From: Lysobacter enzymogenes
Lineage (GTDB): Bacteria > Pseudomonadota > Gammaproteobacteria > Xanthomonadales > Xanthomonadaceae
Direction: 5' to 3'
Assembly (NCBI RefSeq): GCF_023617245.1
Contig: NZ_CP067396.1
Coordinates: 5,545,001 to 5,609,000 of the forward strand
Length of the DNA stretch: 64,000 nt
Under the pieces are notes generated by a model. That model saw only the letters and a program-made list of their open reading frames with translations, made no database searches and was not told the origin of the DNA. Position 1 is the first letter of the stretch. Every line of letters begins with the position of its first letter. Positions 48,513 through 57,846 of this stretch are shown here, in pieces. The position numbers and the translations under genes were made by a program.

Positions 48513-49442
48513 GTGCTCAACAGAGTCATCCACTGGTTCGAAATCGGACCGGTCGGCACCCTGCTGCCTTACGACAACGATGCGATGGAGCCGTTCGTAG
48601 TAGTCGGTATGTTGACCGAGCCCAAACGCGCCCGGCATGTCGAATGTCGGAGCTGCAAGCTCAAGAAGTCGTTGCAAATCGGTGTGTGGGACGAGCGCAC
48701 CGTGCGATGCAGTCGATGCGCGGGCGTGGTGACGCTGGGCACGGAGTACTTGTCGGTCAGCGTAGTCGAAAGCTGGCTGCCGGCCTCCTTGGCGCGCCAA
48801 GTCGAGGACCTGGATGCTCTGCCCGAGACGCTGATCGAGGGACGCCTGTGGCGCCTGTCCCGAGCCGATGCGTCGCGCACCTGCGTGTACCTATTGCGAA
48901 CCGCGCTCCATCCAGACCTTGCTCCAATCCTTCAGGCGCTGGAGCGCGACAGCGGAACGCGTCGGCGCGTCGTGATCACCTCGTCCCCCCTCGCTTCGCC
49001 GCCCAACGGCGATCCCAACCAGACCTTTGTCGCATTGAACTCAATCTCTCACATGGACGTGGAAGGCATCCGCTTGGACACCGACAAGTTTCTGCACCTG
49101 CTGCGCGAAGACGCCACGCTGTGGTTCGACCTGCCGCCGCCCTACAACCGGTTAACCCTGGGTGGCGAGTCGCTGGAGCTGCGTCGCAATCAACGCGAGT
49201 TCATGCGCTTGCTCAAAGAAGCGCACGCATCCGGTCAAGCCACGACCAGCTGGCGCGCCCTGGTCGAACGCGCCGGCTACGACACCGATTACAACTACAC
49301 CAGCATGTGGCAACTGTTCTCGAAGAACGCCTCGCGCTTCATTGCTTGGTCCAAAGGCGAAGTGTGGATTCGCCGAGCGCCGGAGCCCAGATCCGCCACC
49401 CCACGCGCGGGACCACCCCGCAGGAAAAAGGACATCTCATGA
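48513..49442 (+). CDS. Zinc-ribbon / winged-helix protein (309 aa)
   Basis: The GTG at 48513 follows AAGGATTCCGC and is preferred to a TTG at 48486. Two cysteine pairs (CRSCKLKK, RCSRCAG) near residues 45-70 form a zinc ribbon, and the C-terminal third (LLKEAHASGQATTSWRALVE) looks like a winged helix. It could be the phage regulator or an accessory to the recombinase operon, which it heads. No family recognised. Confidence 0.65.
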   Translation: MLNRVIHWFEIGPVGTLLPYDNDAMEPFVVVGMLTEPKRARHVECRSCKLKKSLQIGVWDERTVRCSRCAGVVTLGTEYLSVSVVESWLPASLARQVEDLDALPETLIEGRLWRLSRADASRTCVYLLRTALHPDLAPILQALERDSGTRRRVVITSSPLASPPNGDPNQTFVALNSISHMDVEGIRLDTDKFLHLLREDATLWFDLPPPYNRLTLGGESLELRRNQREFMRLLKEAHASGQATTSWRALVERAGYDTDYNYTSMWQLFSKNASRFIAWSKGEVWIRRAPEPRSATPRAGPPRRKKDIS

Positions 49443-49636
49443 ACGATTCGATACGCGCTTCTGCCCAGCAGCGACTGTTGATGGTCGCCGAGCTACTCGC
49501 CACCGGCCTGCTGCGCACGCGATGCAAAAACTCCGCGTCCGCGCACCGCCCTGTGGACCTTGATAACGCCTCCGAAGAGAGGGTGACTGTCCGCGCCCTC
49601 AAACCACCACGGAGAGACCGACGCGATGTCCATTAA
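49439..49636 (+). CDS. Small hypothetical protein (65 aa)
   Basis: The ATG shares bases with the previous stop (ATGA) and the gene overlaps the DUF2924 start. The product (IRASAQQRLLMVAELLATGL) is helical and basic at the end. The coupling on both sides supports it as a real member of the recombinase operon. Function unknown. Confidence 0.55.
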   Translation: MNDSIRASAQQRLLMVAELLATGLLRTRCKNSASAHRPVDLDNASEERVTVRALKPPRRDRRDVH

Positions 49637-50096
49637 CCCGCTACCTGAAAATGTTATCGCCCAGATCGAATCGCTCTACCAGATGAAGTGGATCGACCTG
49701 AAGGCGATGTGGACGGATCGCTTCGGCGCTCCGCCGGGCATCAACAACCGGCGCTACGTCGAGCGGCGTCTGGCACACCGAATACAAGAGGACGCCGCGC
49801 GCGCGGCCCGTTCTTCGATTGTCGCCGCGAACGACGATCGCATCCGCCACCTTCTGAGCACCGGAACCATGAAAGCGCAGGACAAGAACCGGCTGCAGCC
49901 CGGCCTCGTGATCACCCGAAACTACCACGGCGCCCTGCATTCCGTGCGCGTCCTCGGCAAGGATCGCTTCGAGTACCTGGGCAAGCCCTACTCCAGTCTG
50001 TCGGCGATTGCGCGCGAGATCACCGGCACGCGCTGGTCCGGCCCGCTCTTCTTCGGCATCAAGGCCGATGCCGCTTCCGGAAGGAAGACCCGATGA
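49626..50096 (+). CDS. DUF2924 protein
   Basis: A 156-residue protein with the DUF2924 pattern: an N-terminal helical domain (IAQIESLYQMKWIDLKAMW; NNRRYVERRLAHRIQEDA) and a C-terminal beta domain (LQPGLVITRNYHGALHSVRV; YSSLSAIAREITGTRWSGPL). DUF2924 genes are almost always adjacent to large serine recombinases and may be accessory factors of site-specific recombination. The next gene starts in its stop codon. Confidence 0.88.
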   Translation: MSINPLPENVIAQIESLYQMKWIDLKAMWTDRFGAPPGINNRRYVERRLAHRIQEDAARAARSSIVAANDDRIRHLLSTGTMKAQDKNRLQPGLVITRNYHGALHSVRVLGKDRFEYLGKPYSSLSAIAREITGTRWSGPLFFGIKADAASGRKTR

Positions 50097-50500
50097 CACC
50101 GCCCCGCACCGTCGCCTGCTACATCCGCACGCCCAGCTACCACTCCGACGCCTTGACCCAGCAGATCCGGATCACGCGGCAGTTCCTGCGCACCCAATTG
50201 GGCGCTTACGCGAGCGTGATCTACTGCGACGAAGCCCATTCGGGTACGACGCTGGACCGGCCCGGCCTGCAATCGCTGCTGGCGCACGTCGAAGCCGGCG
50301 GCGTCGAAGCCGTCGTGGTCGCCGAGTACCACCGCCTGTCTCGCATTCACACCCAACTGCTCACCGTGCAGATGAAGCTGGAGCGCGCCAACGTCGCCCT
50401 CTGGGTCGCCGCGCCGCACCCGCGATTAGCGCCTGGACTGCCCCGGTCCGCACCCCACTCCTTCCTCTACGACGCCCCCATCCCGGAGGCCCGCCCATGA
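50093..50500 (+). CDS. Stand-alone serine-recombinase-like domain 1 (135 aa)
   Basis: The protein covers only the catalytic-domain region of a serine recombinase: CYIRTPSYHS aligns with the active-site strand YTRVS of the full enzyme, DRPGLQSLLA with its DRPALQRLIA, and YHRLSR with LDRLSR. The usual catalytic serine is replaced by proline (a serine follows one place later) and the Asp of DRLSR by His, so activity is doubtful. It is ATGA-coupled on both sides. It may form mixed oligomers with the integrase. Confidence 0.75.
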   Translation: MTPPRTVACYIRTPSYHSDALTQQIRITRQFLRTQLGAYASVIYCDEAHSGTTLDRPGLQSLLAHVEAGGVEAVVVAEYHRLSRIHTQLLTVQMKLERANVALWVAAPHPRLAPGLPRSAPHSFLYDAPIPEARP

Positions 50501-50859
50501 CCACGCCGCTGCGCATCGCCGTCTACTGCCAAACTCCCATCGCCTCGCCCGACCACATCACCGTCCAGCGCGTGACGCTGGTCGAAACCCTCAACCGCTG
50601 CTGCGACGTCACCCCGACACTGTCGGTCTACGTCGACGACGGCTACTGCGCGCACAGCCAGAATCGCCCGGGATTGCAGCGCCTACTCCAGGCCGCTGAG
50701 GCCCGGCAGATCGATTGCATCGCCGTACTCGGACGCCAGCACCTTTCAACGAGGACGGCGGATTACGACGAACTGCTCCGGGTGCTGGAGCAGAAGTACC
50801 ATGTGTCGGTGATGGAGTGCGAGCTGGCGCCGGCGCGGATCGTCCGGGGCGCGGCATGA
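50497..50859 (+). CDS. Stand-alone serine-recombinase-like domain 2 (120 aa), degenerate
   Basis: A second catalytic-domain-only paralog. The active-site strand reads VYCQTP where a functional enzyme has YxRVS, so both the arginine and the nucleophile serine are lost; the DRLSR motif is also gone (GRQHLSTR). The NRPGLQRLLQAAEA block shows the relationship. Thus it is probably catalytically dead. ATGA overlaps couple it to domain 1 and to the full recombinase. A structural or directionality role is inferred. Confidence 0.75.
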   Translation: MTTPLRIAVYCQTPIASPDHITVQRVTLVETLNRCCDVTPTLSVYVDDGYCAHSQNRPGLQRLLQAAEARQIDCIAVLGRQHLSTRTADYDELLRVLEQKYHVSVMECELAPARIVRGAA

Positions 50860-52184
50860 ACGGTCGCGCGCGCCTGCGCTGCGCGGTGTACACCAGAGTC
50901 TCCACCGATGAGGGCATGGGCCAGCTGTACACCTCGATTGACGCCCAGCGCGACGCCGGGGAGTCCTACATCGCCAGCCGGCGTTCCGAGGGCTGGGTGC
51001 CGGTGGGCGAGTTGTACGACGATGCCGGCTACTCGGGCGGCACCCTGGATCGCCCTGCCCTGCAGCGGCTGATCGCCGACGTCAAAGCCGGCCGCGTGGA
51101 CGTCATCGTTTCGTACAAGCTGGATCGCTTGAGCCGTTCGCTGCTGGACTTCCACGACCTGATCAAGGTCTTCGACGCCCACGACGTGACCTTCATTTCG
51201 GTCACGCAGCACTTCAACACCACTGACGCGATGGGGCGGATGCAGCTGAACATGCTTCTCGCCTTCGCCCAGTACGAGCGCGAAGTGACCGCCGAGCGTA
51301 TCCGAGACAAATTCGCGGCCAGCAAACGCAAGGGCTTGTGGATGCACGGCATCCCGCCGCTGGGCTACGACATCGAGCAGCGCCGTCTCGCCATCAACCT
51401 TGAAGAGGCCGAGATCGTGCGCTGGGCGTTTACCCAGTTCCTGGCACTGAAGTCCATCCAGAAGCTCGCCGAGCAAGCGCGCGCCCTTGGGTACCGCAAC
51501 AAGTCGTGGACCACGAAGGCTGGGATCTTTCGCGAAGGCAAGGTTCTGGACAAGAGCGGGCTGCACAAGATCCTTCACAACCGGACTTACCTCGGCCACT
51601 TGAAGCATGGAGACTCTGAGGTTCCCGACACGCATCCGGCCATTATAGATTCGGACCTGTGGAAAGCAGTCCATGCGCTGCTCTCGACCAACTCGGTCGC
51701 GCGCGGCAACGTCACGCGCTCGCGCATCTCCTTCTTGTTGAAGGGCCTGGTGTTCGCGGCGGACGGCCGCGCCCTGATCCCCTGGCACACCACCAAGGGA
51801 AACGGACGGCTCTATCGCTACTACCAGACGCGGGAGACGATGGAGCGCGGCCGCCTCTCCGAGTCCGTGCTACCCCGACTTCCGGCCAGCGAGCTGGAAG
51901 ACATCGTGCTGCAGCAGCTGCGCGACATCTTCAAGCGCGAGGACGTACTCGCCGAGGTAGTGAAGGCCGCCGTCGCAAAAGACCCCTCGCTGGATGAGGC
52001 GCGGGTCACCGTCGCCTTGCGCCAGATCGACCGCATCTGGGAGTCGCTCTTCCCCGAAGAACAAGCCCGGCTGGCACAACAGCTGATCGAGCGCGTCGTG
52101 GTCACACACAGCGCTATTGAGATCCGCATGCATGCGCTGGGGTCGGCCACGTCGATACAAGAACTCATGAAGGACAACGCATGA
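50856..52184 (+). CDS. Large serine recombinase, probable phage integrase
   Basis: A 442-residue enzyme. The N-terminal resolvase domain is intact: VYTRVS with catalytic serine at 16, DRPALQRLIADVKAGR, KLDRLSR, and the E helix. It is followed by the recombinase domain (GIPPLGYDIEQRRLAIN), a zinc-ribbon-like part that is short in cysteines, and a C-terminal coiled coil. It sits at the right end of the phage beside host genes, as expected for an integrase acting at attP/attB. It terminates the run of three recombinase-domain genes. Confidence 0.92.
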   Translation: MNGRARLRCAVYTRVSTDEGMGQLYTSIDAQRDAGESYIASRRSEGWVPVGELYDDAGYSGGTLDRPALQRLIADVKAGRVDVIVSYKLDRLSRSLLDFHDLIKVFDAHDVTFISVTQHFNTTDAMGRMQLNMLLAFAQYEREVTAERIRDKFAASKRKGLWMHGIPPLGYDIEQRRLAINLEEAEIVRWAFTQFLALKSIQKLAEQARALGYRNKSWTTKAGIFREGKVLDKSGLHKILHNRTYLGHLKHGDSEVPDTHPAIIDSDLWKAVHALLSTNSVARGNVTRSRISFLLKGLVFAADGRALIPWHTTKGNGRLYRYYQTRETMERGRLSESVLPRLPASELEDIVLQQLRDIFKREDVLAEVVKAAVAKDPSLDEARVTVALRQIDRIWESLFPEEQARLAQQLIERVVVTHSAIEIRMHALGSATSIQELMKDNA

Positions 52185-52627
52185 ACGAACTCGTCATCCA
52201 AGTCGGCGGCGACGCCGACATCGTCCAGATCAGCAATGGCGACACGCTCATCCGCGTTCCCGTCAAACTTCGCCGCCGGTCGGGTAAGCGTCGTCTCCGC
52301 CAAACCAAGGTTCAGTTCGCAGAGCTTTCCGCCGAGCTCACTGCGCTCCAGTCCGCGCTCGCGCGCGGCTATCGATGGCGCGCGATGCTGGACACCGGCG
52401 AAGTCGCGTCCATGAAGGACATCGCGGACAGCGAGAATATCGACCGCAGCTACGTCGCCCGCATGATCAACATGACGCTGCTCGCGCCCGAACTGATCGA
52501 GGCGATCCTGGACGACACCGTTCCGGACTGGACGTTGGACGACGTGGCCATCGCTCCACCGGATCGCTGGGATGAGCAGCTAGCGAAGTTCACCGCGCTC
52601 AAGCCCCATTTGTCCGGCTACAACTAA
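52181..52627 (+). CDS. HTH protein coupled to recombinase (148 aa)
   Basis: The ATG overlaps the recombinase stop (ATGA). A KorB/ParB-like helix-turn-helix (MKDIADSENIDRSYVARMIN, then LLAPELIEAILDD) follows a beta N-terminal part with basic residues (VKLRRRSGKRRLRQ). Genes of this type follow phage-type serine recombinases and may act as recombination directionality or DNA-bridging factors. Confidence 0.75.
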   Translation: MNELVIQVGGDADIVQISNGDTLIRVPVKLRRRSGKRRLRQTKVQFAELSAELTALQSALARGYRWRAMLDTGEVASMKDIADSENIDRSYVARMINMTLLAPELIEAILDDTVPDWTLDDVAIAPPDRWDEQLAKFTALKPHLSGYN

Positions 52628-52663
52628 TCGTCTAGTCTCGAATGGCCACAGCAAGGATCACCC

Positions 52664-53320
52664 ATGCCTAACATCGCTACGATTCTCAAAGCCGAAGTAG
52701 CACGACTGACGCGCAAGGAGCTCAAACTCCAAGTCGAACCGTTGCGCAAACAAGTGGGCGCGCAGCGCAAAATGATCGCGGCACTGCGCGCTGACGTCGC
52801 CAAACTTCAAAAGGGCATAGCCTCAGGAAGTCGAAACGCGGTCGCTGTCCAGCGCGCGGAAGACGCTCCTGCAACACGCTCGCGGTTCTCCGCCAGCGGG
52901 CTGAAGAAGCTGCGTAAAAAGCTTGGGCTGACGATGGAGGCATTCGGCATCCTGCTCGGGGTCAGCGCCCAGGCCATTTACATGTGGGAGCGCGGCCAGA
53001 ACCGTCCGCGCGCGGAGTCAGTCCAGAAAATCGCAATCGCGCGCGGCATGACTAAGCGACAGGTCCAAGATCTGCTGGCTCAGCATGCGCCGTCGGCCAA
53101 GCCTGTCGTACGTCGCACCCGGAAGCCGTCGGCGAAGAAGGCTGCTCCGATCGCAGCGAAAAAGGCGTCCAGTAAGGCAGCAACTGCGGTGACGAAGAAG
53201 GCAGCCCGCAAGGCTCCGACCGCGAAGAAGACGACTAAGAGCGAATCGCCGCCGGCAAGCAAGCCAAGACAACGCAAGGGCGAACAGAAGGCGAACGGGG
53301 CAACCACGGGCCTACAATAA
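52664..53320 (+). CDS. HTH protein with lysine-rich tail (218 aa)
   Basis: An N-terminal coiled coil (about 1-60) and an XRE-like helix-turn-helix near 74-128 (RKKLGLTMEAFGILLGVSAQ) are followed by a C-terminal tail of about 70 residues dominated by lysine, alanine and threonine, like histone H1. It may bind DNA nonspecifically through the tail. It could be the last phage gene or a host gene at the right junction. Confidence 0.8.
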   Translation: MPNIATILKAEVARLTRKELKLQVEPLRKQVGAQRKMIAALRADVAKLQKGIASGSRNAVAVQRAEDAPATRSRFSASGLKKLRKKLGLTMEAFGILLGVSAQAIYMWERGQNRPRAESVQKIAIARGMTKRQVQDLLAQHAPSAKPVVRRTRKPSAKKAAPIAAKKASSKAATAVTKKAARKAPTAKKTTKSESPPASKPRQRKGEQKANGATTGLQ

Positions 53321-53324
53321 AAGA

Positions 53325-53352
53325 TGCCCGCCGGTTTCCTTACCGGCGGGCA
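53325..53352. terminator. Hairpin after HTH gene
   Basis: A 10-base stem TGCCCGCCGG/CCGGCGGGCA with an 8-base loop. On the minus strand it is followed by TCTTTTATT, so it works better as a leftward stop, but it lies 5 bases after a rightward stop codon. Confidence 0.6.
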
Positions 53353-53479
53353 ACCAAGGTGAGCGGTGACGCGGCGGCTGTGCCGAGGAGGCATACCACG
53401 GCGCCGCGTACCGCTCATGCCAGTTTAGCAGGCGGCAATTTTTCGTCCAAGATGCACAGGCCACCTTCTCGCGCTGACG

Positions 53480-56400
53480 CTAGTGCATGATGGGCTTGGC
53501 GCGCTGCTCGTCCTGCTGTCGCTGCGTGGCCTCCATCGCTAGCTGCTGATCGCGCTGCTGGTTCACCATCTGCGTCTCTTTCAGCGTGTCCTGCATGTTC
53601 GGAGCGGGGCCGTTCGCGGACACGGCTGCGTGGAAGCCGGGAGTCACACTGCCGACCCAGAGCTTTCCGTCTGCGACGCCGACCTGACCCACACGTTCCA
53701 CGTCGGGGATGCCGTTACGCTTGGCCTCCAGCATGGCCTTGGCCACCACCTCGTCTGGAACGCTAGCAGGGGCGGCGCCCCGGATCTTCGCGAACATTGC
53801 TTGGTCGGCAGGCGATAGGCGCGCCAGTTCGCGTTCTGTTTCCCGCCGATCTTGAGCGGGTTCGCCTGCAAGCTGTCCGTGGACGGCACGCGAATCGACA
53901 GGTTTGCCGGGCTCCGCTTGCGAGTACGACGGTTGCGCGGACTCCCTAGCCCCTACGTCCGCCAGCATGTCCGAGACTTGGGTTTTCGGCGCAGCCACGA
54001 TTGGGTTGTTTTCCGACGCCGCGTAACCCGCCAATGCCGGCGCCGGTGCCGCGCGGACCTCGGCTGTCGGCGCAATCGGCGCGGTTTGCTGCGGCTCGTT
54101 AGCGAGAACGGTCTGCGGCTTCTGCCCGCCCGTTGCCTGCGCCGGCTGCCCCTGCACCTTGGCGACTTCGGCCCCGTCGGCCTGCGGCACTGCTTTCTGA
54201 GCCTCGATCTTGGCCTGCTGGGCCACCGCGAGCGCCTGGAGCGTATCGGGGTCGACATGGCCCGTTTCAGCCAGGCCGTGGTCGCGCTGGAGGTGGCGCA
54301 CCGCGTGTTCCGTCGCGGCATCGAAATGCCCACGCTCGGGGACTGGCGCATCGTCCGGGCCGCGATAGCCCACCCGCTGAAGCCGGTACTGCAGCAGCTC
54401 GACCTCCTGCCCGCGGTCGCCGCGCTGCAAGGTGCTGTCGTCCGGTGCTGGAGCAGGCGCCACAGCGACCGCGGGCGCAGCCGGCGCCGGTGCGCCGGCC
54501 TCCGCGACGTCCGGTTTTCCCGTCGTCGGCGCCGGGGTTGCTTCTGCCGGCGACGACGCAATGCGCGGGGCGGACTCGGCCTCCGCGACCGCCTGCGGCG
54601 CAACCCGGGGCGCCGCGGCGGCCGGCGCCTCCACGGCCGCGCTGGGCGCGGTTTCGGGCTGACGGGGCGGCGGGACAGGGTTGGCCGACTGGGCCGCGAT
54701 CACCTCAGGTTGCGGCTGCTGGTCCGGTAAGCCGGAAGTTTGGCGCTCGGGCTGCTGGGGAGGAGCGGAAAATTCCCCGTTGCTTACGGTGGGAGCCTGC
54801 TTAGCTTCGGGACTTACCGCCGCGGGTGTAACAGGCGCCGACGTGGCCGATGCTACCGGCGCTCCGCTGGAACGGTCCGGCACCGCCTCGGCGTCGCGAT
54901 GCCCAGGCTTTGACGGTGGTTCCAACGGCTTACTAGCCGCCAGATCTGCTTCGGCGGGTTTCGGGGGTTCAACCGGCGCCTGGTCAACGGCCCGCGGCAC
55001 CTCGACCTTCGTTGGCTGTACTGAGCGCTCCGCCGCCACGGCGCCGATGACGATCTCAGGCTCCACGTCTGCACGGCCAGCTGCCGCCACCGCTTCGCGC
55101 GCGGTGCCCTGCACTTCGTCGCGCGTCAGGCCGACGCGATTGGCTTCCCGGACGACCTGCTCCAGAGCTTCCTGCTGCTTGGGCGACAGGTTGGCGATGC
55201 GCAGCTCCGGCGCCTCTGGCGAAGTGGGCGGCGGAGACCGCAGATCCAGCATGGCGAGTTGCACTTCCAACGGGCTCGTCACGGCATGGACCCGGTTCGC
55301 GCCATCAGCATCGCGGCCGATATGCTCGATCGGGCTGTCGATGTCGAAGTTGCCCGCGGCATTGCGTCCGAGGTGCAGGGACGTAGCAAGCGGTGCGACA
55401 CCCTGCTCGTGCTGGGTTCGCCTGACAGCCTCCAGTGCGGCCTCCAACTGCTGGGGATTCGGATTGACGTTGTGGACCTTGTAGGTCGCCATCAGATCCG
55501 CGCGCTCGATGTCCTCCAACGTGGGCGGCTGCCTCGTAGGAATGACCGCCAGTTGCTGCTCGTGTTGCGCCAATTGCGGCTGTAACGCGGTGCGTGTGCC
55601 TTCCAACTCCTGACGCAAGTTCCCTGCGGCGACAACGGACTCGCCGTTGCGCTGCCACTGACCGTCTGCGGTGCGCTGGTACAGCTTGCCGTCGGACGCC
55701 ACCAGCGAGTCGTCGTGCAGTGCGGCGCTGATCGAGGCAGGGACAGTGCCAAACCGCTCCCATCCTTCGCTCCGATGCGCCATCGCGTATCTCGCCGCCA
55801 TCGGCGCCGGTCCGTTGGCGATGTTGTCGAGGATCGTCTGCTCCGCCGCACGATTGAGTTCGTCCGCGCGTTCTGGGCCGGCCGAGTCGATCCGGACCAT
55901 CGGCACGCCGCGCTGCTCGAAGCCGACCACAACCTTCCGGCCCCATTCGCCGCTCACCGGATTGCGCTCCCAATCTGCGCGACGCAAGCTTGGCGGATCG
56001 GTCTCCGCCGCGGCCTGTGAGTATGGGTTGCGCGGCGACTCCAACTTTCCGATTGCTAGTTCGGTGGCCGAATTGCTCGCCCGATAGCTCAGTTCGTTGG
56101 CCTTCTCCGGATCGGCAGAGAACGCCTGTTTCACCGGATTGTTCTGACCGTCGTCGCTCAGATCGCCCAGATCCTGCCGCACCCACTGTCGCCCGTTGGA
56201 CTGCCAAGCAACGCCATCGCGATCTGTCTGCTTGAAGGTCTTGTAGCTATCCAGCACCGTGGCGACATGCTCTCCTACGTGCGCGCCGGCCACGGCCGCG
56301 CCGCCGACGACGATGAAGCTGACCACGCCGGGGCCGGTTGCTGCGGCCGTGGCGACCATGCCCGCTGTCGCGCCGCCAATCCAGCCGCCCGTGCCGCGGG

Positions 56401-57832
56401 CGGCGTAGTGGGTCAAAGTTGATTGCGCTGCTGACAGATTGTCTTGAGCGAGCAGCGTACTGGCTTGGTTCGCGCTTGCCTTAGCATCCGCGATACTTGC
56501 AGCAACGCCAGCGACGCCCGCTGCCGCCATTACTTTGGCGCCAGGACTCAACTGCGTCGGAGCTTGATATGGCCGAAGCTCGACGTTGCCGACCTTCTTA
56601 TGCCATTCCGCCATTGCCTCTTCAGCGGGAGGCGCAGCAAATCGCTCAGGCAAACTACGGACCACCGGCGTAGCTCGTTGGGCCACTTCGGCTACGGCCG
56701 GCGAAATGGGCTCTGGCCGACTGCGAATTGCAGCTTCGATCGGGTCATTTATAACCCGCGCGCCGTCGTCCGGCATCAGCTTTGTCACCTCGCCCTTAGG
56801 CGAATCGCGCTCCACCTTAGGCCAAGCGCGGAACAGCACATTGCCTTCTTCTGAGCGATGGATGACGTTCAGACGTGGATCGTAGGTCTCCGGCAAACGC
56901 CGCAATAGCGGCTCACTGAAGAGCGCGTTATGGTAGTCCGTCATCAAGTTCTGACTGCGCGTACCTAGACCATTGCGCTGATAGCTGCCGCCGATGTCAG
57001 AGTGCGCCCCTGCAACGCTGACGCTCAGAAAGCGACCATCCTCCGACACGCCCGCGGGAATGATGCGGTCCACTGGAAATAGGCCGCGCCGCTCGTCAGC
57101 GGCGTTGATCTGGAATCCAGAGACTACCGATGGTGGCAAGCGCCGGTCCAACTTTTCCATCGCGCCGGTAGGCACGGGATCGTAGAGCCCCACAGTCATC
57201 GGAGTGTGCCCAGGGAACTGATGGAAGTGCGGATACGTCTTAGTGAGCTTGCCTTGCGCGTCGTGGACGTATTCGGCGCGATCCAGATTGGGGATTCCGC
57301 GCTCGTGAATCATTCGCGCTAGCAAAGGAACTTGGCTAGCGCCGCGACTGAATCCCTCGGCATGAATCGCGATTTTCGCGTCAGGATCGAGCCTGTATAT
57401 CTTCTGCGCGCGCTCCACCAACTCTTGATATGTGCGCTCTGCGATTGATTCGCTGGTTCGACCTGTGGCTGCGTCTATGGTTTCAGCTACAGTATTTTTC
57501 TGTGTACCAGGACCGGCTTTGTACACGACATCGATATTGACGCCCGAATGCTTTAGTTTTTGGACCTGCGTTTCGAATCTCGCGACGTTGGTGGCATGCA
57601 GAGGATCCTTCCCGACATCGTTACCGGTGCCATCCATCAGCCCGATCAATAGGTACGAGTGCCGGTCCTTAGTATCCAGCAACGGAGGTACCTTGAACTT
57701 GTATAGCTCGTCGGCAGCTCTGTCGTAGCTCGTCAGATGCTCCGGCGTGGCCGTGTAGTACGAGACATCGGCCTTCGGAAGTCCGTCTTCGGCGAGTTGA
57801 ACCACCTTCTTCTTGTTCTTTGTGTCTTCCAT
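53480..57832 (-). CDS. Lipase effector: Tle1-like DUF2235 + peptidoglycan-binding + XVIPCD-like tail
   Basis: The gene encodes 1450 residues. The N-terminal phospholipase-like domain has GTGND (68-72), the GFSRG nucleophile elbow (Ser 162), an acidic residue in LYDPVP (Asp 218) and GAHSDIGG (His 277), the Tle1-type triad. A hydrophobic alanine/glycine-rich part lies near 450-560. A peptidoglycan-binding domain (LQRGDRGQEVELLQYRLQRV) sits near 1235-1310. The last ~110 residues (PDEVVAKAMLEAKRNGIPDV) resemble the XVIPCD signal of Xanthomonadales type IV secretion effectors. It is probably an antibacterial effector. Start by ribosome site. Confidence 0.85.
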   Translation of the reverse strand: MEDTKNKKKVVQLAEDGLPKADVSYYTATPEHLTSYDRAADELYKFKVPPLLDTKDRHSYLLIGLMDGTGNDVGKDPLHATNVARFETQVQKLKHSGVNIDVVYKAGPGTQKNTVAETIDAATGRTSESIAERTYQELVERAQKIYRLDPDAKIAIHAEGFSRGASQVPLLARMIHERGIPNLDRAEYVHDAQGKLTKTYPHFHQFPGHTPMTVGLYDPVPTGAMEKLDRRLPPSVVSGFQINAADERRGLFPVDRIIPAGVSEDGRFLSVSVAGAHSDIGGSYQRNGLGTRSQNLMTDYHNALFSEPLLRRLPETYDPRLNVIHRSEEGNVLFRAWPKVERDSPKGEVTKLMPDDGARVINDPIEAAIRSRPEPISPAVAEVAQRATPVVRSLPERFAAPPAEEAMAEWHKKVGNVELRPYQAPTQLSPGAKVMAAAGVAGVAASIADAKASANQASTLLAQDNLSAAQSTLTHYAARGTGGWIGGATAGMVATAAATGPGVVSFIVVGGAAVAGAHVGEHVATVLDSYKTFKQTDRDGVAWQSNGRQWVRQDLGDLSDDGQNNPVKQAFSADPEKANELSYRASNSATELAIGKLESPRNPYSQAAAETDPPSLRRADWERNPVSGEWGRKVVVGFEQRGVPMVRIDSAGPERADELNRAAEQTILDNIANGPAPMAARYAMAHRSEGWERFGTVPASISAALHDDSLVASDGKLYQRTADGQWQRNGESVVAAGNLRQELEGTRTALQPQLAQHEQQLAVIPTRQPPTLEDIERADLMATYKVHNVNPNPQQLEAALEAVRRTQHEQGVAPLATSLHLGRNAAGNFDIDSPIEHIGRDADGANRVHAVTSPLEVQLAMLDLRSPPPTSPEAPELRIANLSPKQQEALEQVVREANRVGLTRDEVQGTAREAVAAAGRADVEPEIVIGAVAAERSVQPTKVEVPRAVDQAPVEPPKPAEADLAASKPLEPPSKPGHRDAEAVPDRSSGAPVASATSAPVTPAAVSPEAKQAPTVSNGEFSAPPQQPERQTSGLPDQQPQPEVIAAQSANPVPPPRQPETAPSAAVEAPAAAAPRVAPQAVAEAESAPRIASSPAEATPAPTTGKPDVAEAGAPAPAAPAVAVAPAPAPDDSTLQRGDRGQEVELLQYRLQRVGYRGPDDAPVPERGHFDAATEHAVRHLQRDHGLAETGHVDPDTLQALAVAQQAKIEAQKAVPQADGAEVAKVQGQPAQATGGQKPQTVLANEPQQTAPIAPTAEVRAAPAPALAGYAASENNPIVAAPKTQVSDMLADVGARESAQPSYSQAEPGKPVDSRAVHGQLAGEPAQDRRETERELARLSPADQAMFAKIRGAAPASVPDEVVAKAMLEAKRNGIPDVERVGQVGVADGKLWVGSVTPGFHAAVSANGPAPNMQDTLKETQMVNQQRDQQLAMEATQRQQDEQRAKPIMH

Positions 57833-57846
57833 GGCGCCGCGCTCCC

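Larger units (their letters stand above)
4493..52627. mobile_element. Lambdoid siphovirus prophage (approximate borders)
   Basis: The interval holds a complete tailed-phage set: terminase, portal, capsid, tail tube, tape measure, tail tip, lysis, replication and a large serine recombinase. Bacterial toxin genes lie on both sides. The left border is placed after the RHS immunity gene and the right border after the recombinase operon. Serine integrases use very short cores, and no convincing direct repeat was found between the two border regions, so the ends may be off by several hundred bases. The structural reading frames are all open, which suggests a recent and possibly functional phage. 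Confidence 0.85.

Noticed and set aside
4291..53480. att core direct repeats at the prophage borders
   Set aside because: Only short chance matches such as CACAGC were seen; a serine integrase core of a few bases cannot be recognised without the empty site.
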